Source: an uncultured Clostridia bacterium
GTDB lineage: Bacteria > Bacillota > Clostridia > Oscillospirales > Acutalibacteraceae
Assembly: GCA_937877675.1 (NCBI GenBank)
Contig: CALEIS010000091.1
Span: 1 to 9,843 of the forward strand
DNA length: 9,843 nt
Reading direction: 5' to 3'
The translations under genes were made by a program, and so were the position numbers. Below, piece after piece: positions 6,606 through 9,843 of this stretch. Numbering within the stretch: the first letter of the stretch is position 1; every line of letters begins with the position of its first letter. The notes beneath the pieces were generated by a model. It worked only from the letters and a program-made list of their open reading frames with translations, ran no database searches and was not told the DNA's origin.

Positions 6606-7493
6606 TTAATATGCATTCAGCATTCTCTCATATTCTTCATCTGTTATGTGCATTACTGAGCCATGACGAGGACAAAGATGGTCGAGAGAATGTTTTTCTT
6701 TATCCACTTTTGTGAAATGGATTAAATCATCGGATTCCTGCATAAAATATCCACCTGCATGGAATTGGTCAGCAATAAGTACATACTTGTTTGTATTGAG
6801 GATTTTATATGTACAATGACCTTCAAGCGCAGTATCGGCAAGTGAAATTCTATTGTTTTCAGGTTCACAGTATGGACCTGTAAGGTTATCGGAAATAACA
6901 TAGCAGATACCGTCTTGCTTTTCATCAGCAACAAAAAGATAAAATTTTCCGTCTTTTTTTATTATGTCACCGTCAATGGCAGCCATACCACTTGTAGGAT
7001 TATAGAGAATCTGTGGTTCAGTTGTAAGTGTTTTAAAATCTTTGGTATAAGCATACCAAGGGATTGTGTGCCAACCCTCGTCTTCGTTATTGTTGCTCCA
7101 ATATATCATATATTCCTGTCTGTTTTCGTCAAAAACAACTTGTGGAGCCCACACACGATTTGCAGTTTTTGTAGCTTCAAACTGTGAAAAGTCAATTATT
7201 CTTTCGTTTTCCCAGTGGATAAGGTCAACGCTGTCCCATACAACCATAGAGTTGTTGCTTGCCCAACCATCATAGCAACGCATATCTGTTGCGATTATAT
7301 GAAAAACTCCATCCTGACCACGGAAAATATATGGGTCACGACAACATTTTTTGCCAAGTGTCTGAATTATCACAGCCTCATTGTTGTTTAATGCAGTAAA
7401 ATTATATCCATCCTGGGAAACGGCAAAGTGTACAGATTCATTTTCCGGCTCATTTCCCGTGAAATAACAGAAAAGATATTTAGTCAGTTTCAT
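6606..7493 (-). CDS. Glycoside hydrolase family 43-like protein, cytoplasmic
   Basis: A 295-residue protein with repeated five-bladed propeller-type segments. Family 43 enzymes cleave arabinose, xylose or galactose from plant polysaccharides and oligosaccharides. Visible matches are CRDPYIF (Asp53, fits the catalytic base), RVWAPQVVFD (113-122), AAIDGDIIKKDGKFYLFVAD (171-190; Asp174 fits the pKa-tuning Asp), LEGHCTYK (223-230; Glu224 fits the general acid) and RHGSVMHIT (277-284). The three acidic residues expected for catalysis are in the expected order. There is no signal peptide or membrane segment, so it would act on imported oligosaccharides. The ATG overlaps the MATE stop as ATGA, so its translation depends on the exporter gene. 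Exact substrate is unknown, and residue roles are inferred by analogy. Confidence 0.85.
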   Translation of the reverse strand: MKLTKYLFCYFTGNEPENESVHFAVSQDGYNFTALNNNEAVIIQTLGKKCCRDPYIFRGQDGVFHIIATDMRCYDGWASNNSMVVWDSVDLIHWENERIIDFSQFEATKTANRVWAPQVVFDENRQEYMIYWSNNNEDEGWHTIPWYAYTKDFKTLTTEPQILYNPTSGMAAIDGDIIKKDGKFYLFVADEKQDGICYVISDNLTGPYCEPENNRISLADTALEGHCTYKILNTNKYVLIADQFHAGGYFMQESDDLIHFTKVDKEKHSLDHLCPRHGSVMHITDEEYERMLNAY

Positions 7494-8848
7494 TTTGATA
7501 TGCTCCGTTTTTTCTTATTATAAATCACAAAATATGCAATTGTCTGTGCTATGAATGTGATTGCCCATGAGATTGTGTATGAGTGATATAACCATTCAGG
7601 TGTATGAAACTGTGGCAATTGAAAAATTGTGTAAATCCAACCTATTCTGAAACCACATACACCAATAATTGAAATAACCATAGGTGCAAAGGATACACCC
7701 ATGCCACGAAGTCCACCACCTGATACATCCATAAGACCCAATAAACAGAATGGGATGAAAAGACAGCTCATTCTCAGAAGTCCGCTTTCAATGGCTTCAG
7801 GGGAATCGGTTATGTAAATGGAAAGCAACTGCGGACCAAACAGATATACAAGTGTTGATATTGTAATGCCTATTACAAATACACAGCCAAGGCACATAAG
7901 AAAAACTTTTTTTGCTCGTTTGTACTGATTTGCACCGATATTCTGTCCTGTGAAATTAAGTGTTGTCTGATGGAATGCGTTGAGAATTACATAAACAAAG
8001 CCTTCAATATTCAGTGCCGCCGCATTACCTGACATAACTATTGAACCAAAAGAATTGATTGATGACTGGATAATAACGTTTGATATTGAGAAAAGTGAAC
8101 CCTGAATACCTGCAGGAAGACCAACCTTAACAATCTGCAACAATTCGTCTTTATAAAATTTAATTTGTGATAAATGAAGCTTACACGCATCATCACGTTT
8201 TATAACTGCAACCATAACAAGTATTGCAGAAACAGCCTGTGAAATGGTGGTTGCCAATGCAACACCTGCAACATTAAGGTGAAAAACAGTGACAAAAATC
8301 ACATTAAGCACCACATTTATAACTCCTGCTATTGTCAGGAATATAAGAGGGGATTTTGTATCACCTGATGCACGAAGAATTGAAGCACAGAAATTGTAAA
8401 TCATCATAAAGATAATTCCTGCAAAATAGATTTTCATATAAAGTGCAGAAAGGGGAAGTACATCATCAGGTGTTTTCATCCATATAAGGAATGTTTCAGA
8501 AAGAAATACGCCAACAACCGTAAGAATAACACCGCCGAGAAGTGCTGTGGGGATTGCAGTATGAACAACACGGTGAGTTTTACCCGTATCACCGGCACCG
8601 ATAGCCTGTGCCACGGCAACACCAGAACCTACGGACAAACCGATAAAAAGGTTTACGATAAGATTTGTGATTGAAGTTGTAGCCCCAACAGCAGCAACGG
8701 AAATACTTCCGCAAAACCGACCTACAATAACAAGGTCAGCTGCATTGAAAAGGAGCTGTAAGATTCCTGTCAGAATAATTGGAACTGTATATGCAATAAC
8801 GTTTTTGAACAAAGACCCGTTAAGCATATCAATGTTTCGTTTGCTCAT
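7490..8848 (-). CDS. MATE-family multidrug/metabolite exporter
   Basis: A 452-residue membrane protein of normal MATE length with about twelve hydrophobic segments. Features are the N-terminal LFKNVIAYTVPIILTGILQ (13-31), NAADLVIVGRF (35-45), the conserved LRASGDTKSPL (158-168), the second-half PAGIQGSLFSISNVIIQSSI (245-264), and LRGMGVSFAPM (380-390). MATE proteins export drugs or metabolites using a Na+ or H+ gradient. The ATG at 8848 has AAGGCG about 7 bases upstream. The gene lies 42 bases after the antiporter remnant with no terminator between, so it may be read from an upstream promoter. The ATGA overlap with the GH43 gene is notable: exporter and cytoplasmic glycosidase would be made together. 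What is exported cannot be told from sequence. Confidence 0.93.
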   Translation of the reverse strand: MSKRNIDMLNGSLFKNVIAYTVPIILTGILQLLFNAADLVIVGRFCGSISVAAVGATTSITNLIVNLFIGLSVGSGVAVAQAIGAGDTGKTHRVVHTAIPTALLGGVILTVVGVFLSETFLIWMKTPDDVLPLSALYMKIYFAGIIFMMIYNFCASILRASGDTKSPLIFLTIAGVINVVLNVIFVTVFHLNVAGVALATTISQAVSAILVMVAVIKRDDACKLHLSQIKFYKDELLQIVKVGLPAGIQGSLFSISNVIIQSSINSFGSIVMSGNAAALNIEGFVYVILNAFHQTTLNFTGQNIGANQYKRAKKVFLMCLGCVFVIGITISTLVYLFGPQLLSIYITDSPEAIESGLLRMSCLFIPFCLLGLMDVSGGGLRGMGVSFAPMVISIIGVCGFRIGWIYTIFQLPQFHTPEWLYHSYTISWAITFIAQTIAYFVIYNKKKRSISK

Positions 8849-8890
8849 AACATCGCCTTAGTTTCTTGTAAATAAAATATAGTTGCCGTT

Positions 8891-9499
8891 TTACTTTGAT
8901 TCTTTATTTCTTTTTTCAGGAATAACGAAGATGAATAAAAGAGAGCTTAAAAGAAGAAGCATAGGATAGAAAAGCTTTGAAATAATCTGGAATGCTGTCA
9001 TTTCATATCCTAATGTATTTACAACTGAAAGTGCCACAAGAATCTGTGCACCATATGGCAAGAAGCCTTGAGAAATACATGAGAATGTATCCAGAATTGA
9101 TGCTGTTTTTCTTGGGCTGACACCAAAATCCTTTGCCATTTCACTTGCAATGGGGTTAGCCATAACAATTGCAACAGTGTTGTTTGCTGTTGCGATATCC
9201 ATAAGACCAACTAAGAGACCGATGCCAAGCTGACCGCTTTTTTTGCCTCTGAAAATTCGTCGGATTCCGTTAAGCAAAGCTTCAAATCCGCCGTTATACT
9301 TGATAAGCGCACCGAGTGCAGCAACGAGCACCGCAACCATTGCGGTCTCAAACATACCTGAAGCACCGCTTCCCATACCTGAAAGCAGATCCGGGAAATT
9401 AACAGCACCTGTAGCAAGCATGTTATCTTTCGAAAGAACTCTACTAAACATATTGTTTGATTTGATATTAGCAGAACTCCTCAAATATACTAAATGCAA
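8891..9499 (-). pseudogene. NhaC-type Na+/H+ antiporter, C-terminal fragment
   Basis: The frame encodes 202 residues, about half the ~430-450 of the family. The part from about residue 28 (LATGAVNFPDLLSGMGSG) matches the C-terminal half of NhaC-like antiporters: GGFEALLNGIRRIF (70-83), GLMDIATANNTVAIVMANPIA (98-118) and LDTFSCISQGFLPYGAQIL (136-154), then membrane helices to FVIPEKRNKESK. The N-terminal half, needed for ion transport in this fold, is absent. The first 27 residues do not look like antiporter. Candidate starts (TTG 9499, ATG 9451, ATG 9421) have no good ribosome binding site; GAGGAG at 9478-9473 is too far from the 9451 ATG. Upstream is a MurA-like 5' fragment, so the break is probably a deletion or recombination, not a simple point mutation. 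A contig artefact is also possible. Confidence 0.75.
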
Positions 9500-9717
9500 T
9501 TGTTCACAGTAATGTGGTATAAAGTCAAAACATTTAATCTATTTAATATTTTAATCAAAGTATACGTATCATCAATAGGCTTAACATTAGTTAACTTGAC
9601 AATAGACCTTGTAATAATTGACGCTACTATTATTGCTACTAATGAATTTTTTGCCCCACCTATACAAGCTCCTCCTCTTACACTTTTGCCACCATTAATA
9701 CACAATATTTCCCTCAT
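9490..9717 (-). pseudogene. MurA-like (UDP-GlcNAc enolpyruvyl transferase) N-terminal fragment
   Basis: A 75-residue frame starts at ATG 9717, with AGAGG 8 bases upstream. Its first ~65 residues match the N-terminus of MurA, which starts peptidoglycan synthesis by adding enolpyruvate to UDP-GlcNAc. INGGKSVRGGACIGGAKNS (7-25) corresponds to the family pattern INGGxxLxGExxISGAKNA and keeps the Lys-Asn pair (Lys23-Asn24, Lys22-Asn23 in E. coli numbering). NVKPIDDTYTLIKILNRL (44-61) fits the next helix. The match fades after residue ~65 and a TAG ends it, so >80% of a ~420-residue enzyme is missing, including the region of the catalytic Cys. Gly replaces the usual Ser before GAKN. A weak match may continue in another frame near 9440-9480. 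It may be a remnant, not a functional peptide. Confidence 0.6.
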
Positions 9718-9761
9718 ACAAAACACCTCTTTAAAGGATTATATAACAATTATAATTAAAC

Positions 9762-9790
9762 AATATATCGATTATTCAAACACGCTTCAA
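9762..9790 (-). promoter_or_regulatory. Candidate promoter upstream of the MurA-like fragment
   Basis: On the minus strand TTGAAG (9790-9785) and TATATT (9767-9762) are 17 bases apart, placing a start near 9755, about 38 bases before the ATG at 9717. Another TATAAT lies at 9743-9738 but has no good -35. The area is very AT-rich, so chance matches are likely. If active it could also drive the antiporter remnant and MATE-GH43 genes downstream, since no terminator is seen between. Confidence 0.4.
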
Positions 9791-9843
9791 AATAAGAATA
9801 ATCATGAAAAAGACCATAAAAAAAGTATCCAAGTCCGAAGACC

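Noticed and set aside
9420..9500. Insertion sequence ends at the murA/nhaC junction
   Set aside because: Only a weak imperfect inverted match (TCTGCTAA/TTAGTAGA) is present, with no target duplication or transposase.

Overview
The window looks like low-GC Bacillota DNA, most likely a gut-type Clostridia genome (Lachnospiraceae/Ruminococcaceae style). The evidence is AT-rich intergenic DNA, strong GGAGG-type ribosome binding sites, A/T-rich sigma-A-like promoters, U-tract terminators and the protein families present. No rRNA, tRNA, CRISPR array, integrase or transposase gene is visible.

Layout. Positions 1-36 hold a short palindromic element that resembles the dispersed hairpin repeats of gut Clostridia. 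Positions 100-3763 (minus strand) carry two ABC exporter half-transporters that overlap by 8 bp. They end in a clear terminator and are driven by a near-consensus promoter at 3823-3852. Diverging from that promoter, 3923-5915 (plus strand) encodes an ECF-type sigma factor overlapped by a polytopic membrane protein, its probable partner or anti-sigma factor, closed by a terminator at 5922-5953. The divergent arrangement suggests, but does not prove, that the sigma/membrane-protein pair controls or responds to the same stress as the exporter.

Positions 5916-6605 (690 bp) contain no convincing protein gene. The minus strand has a good promoter (6424-6452) with a perfect 9-bp inverted repeat across its -10 box. 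Downstream lie several mutually compatible RNA helices and then two successive terminator hairpins (6060-5998 and 5981-5958). This reads as a free-standing structured RNA of about 415 nt that I cannot assign to a known class. A separate plus-strand promoter-like sequence (6539-6567) runs almost directly into a terminator hairpin (6577-6604). I see nothing between 6471 and 6538.

Positions 6606-8848 (minus) hold a MATE-family exporter and a cytoplasmic GH43-like glycosidase joined by an ATGA overlap. Upstream, 8891-9499 is the C-terminal half of an NhaC-type Na+/H+ antiporter. It is preceded at 9490-9717 by the first ~65-70 codons of a MurA-like enolpyruvyl transferase with its own start and ribosome binding site. 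The 5' end of one gene has apparently been joined to the 3' end of another, leaving two remnants. Positions 9727-9843 hold only AT-rich promoter-like sequence and half of a possible terminator.

Functionally the window is two exporter modules plus a regulatory pair, a candidate noncoding RNA and a site of past rearrangement. Function calls come from motifs read by eye; no database search was run.
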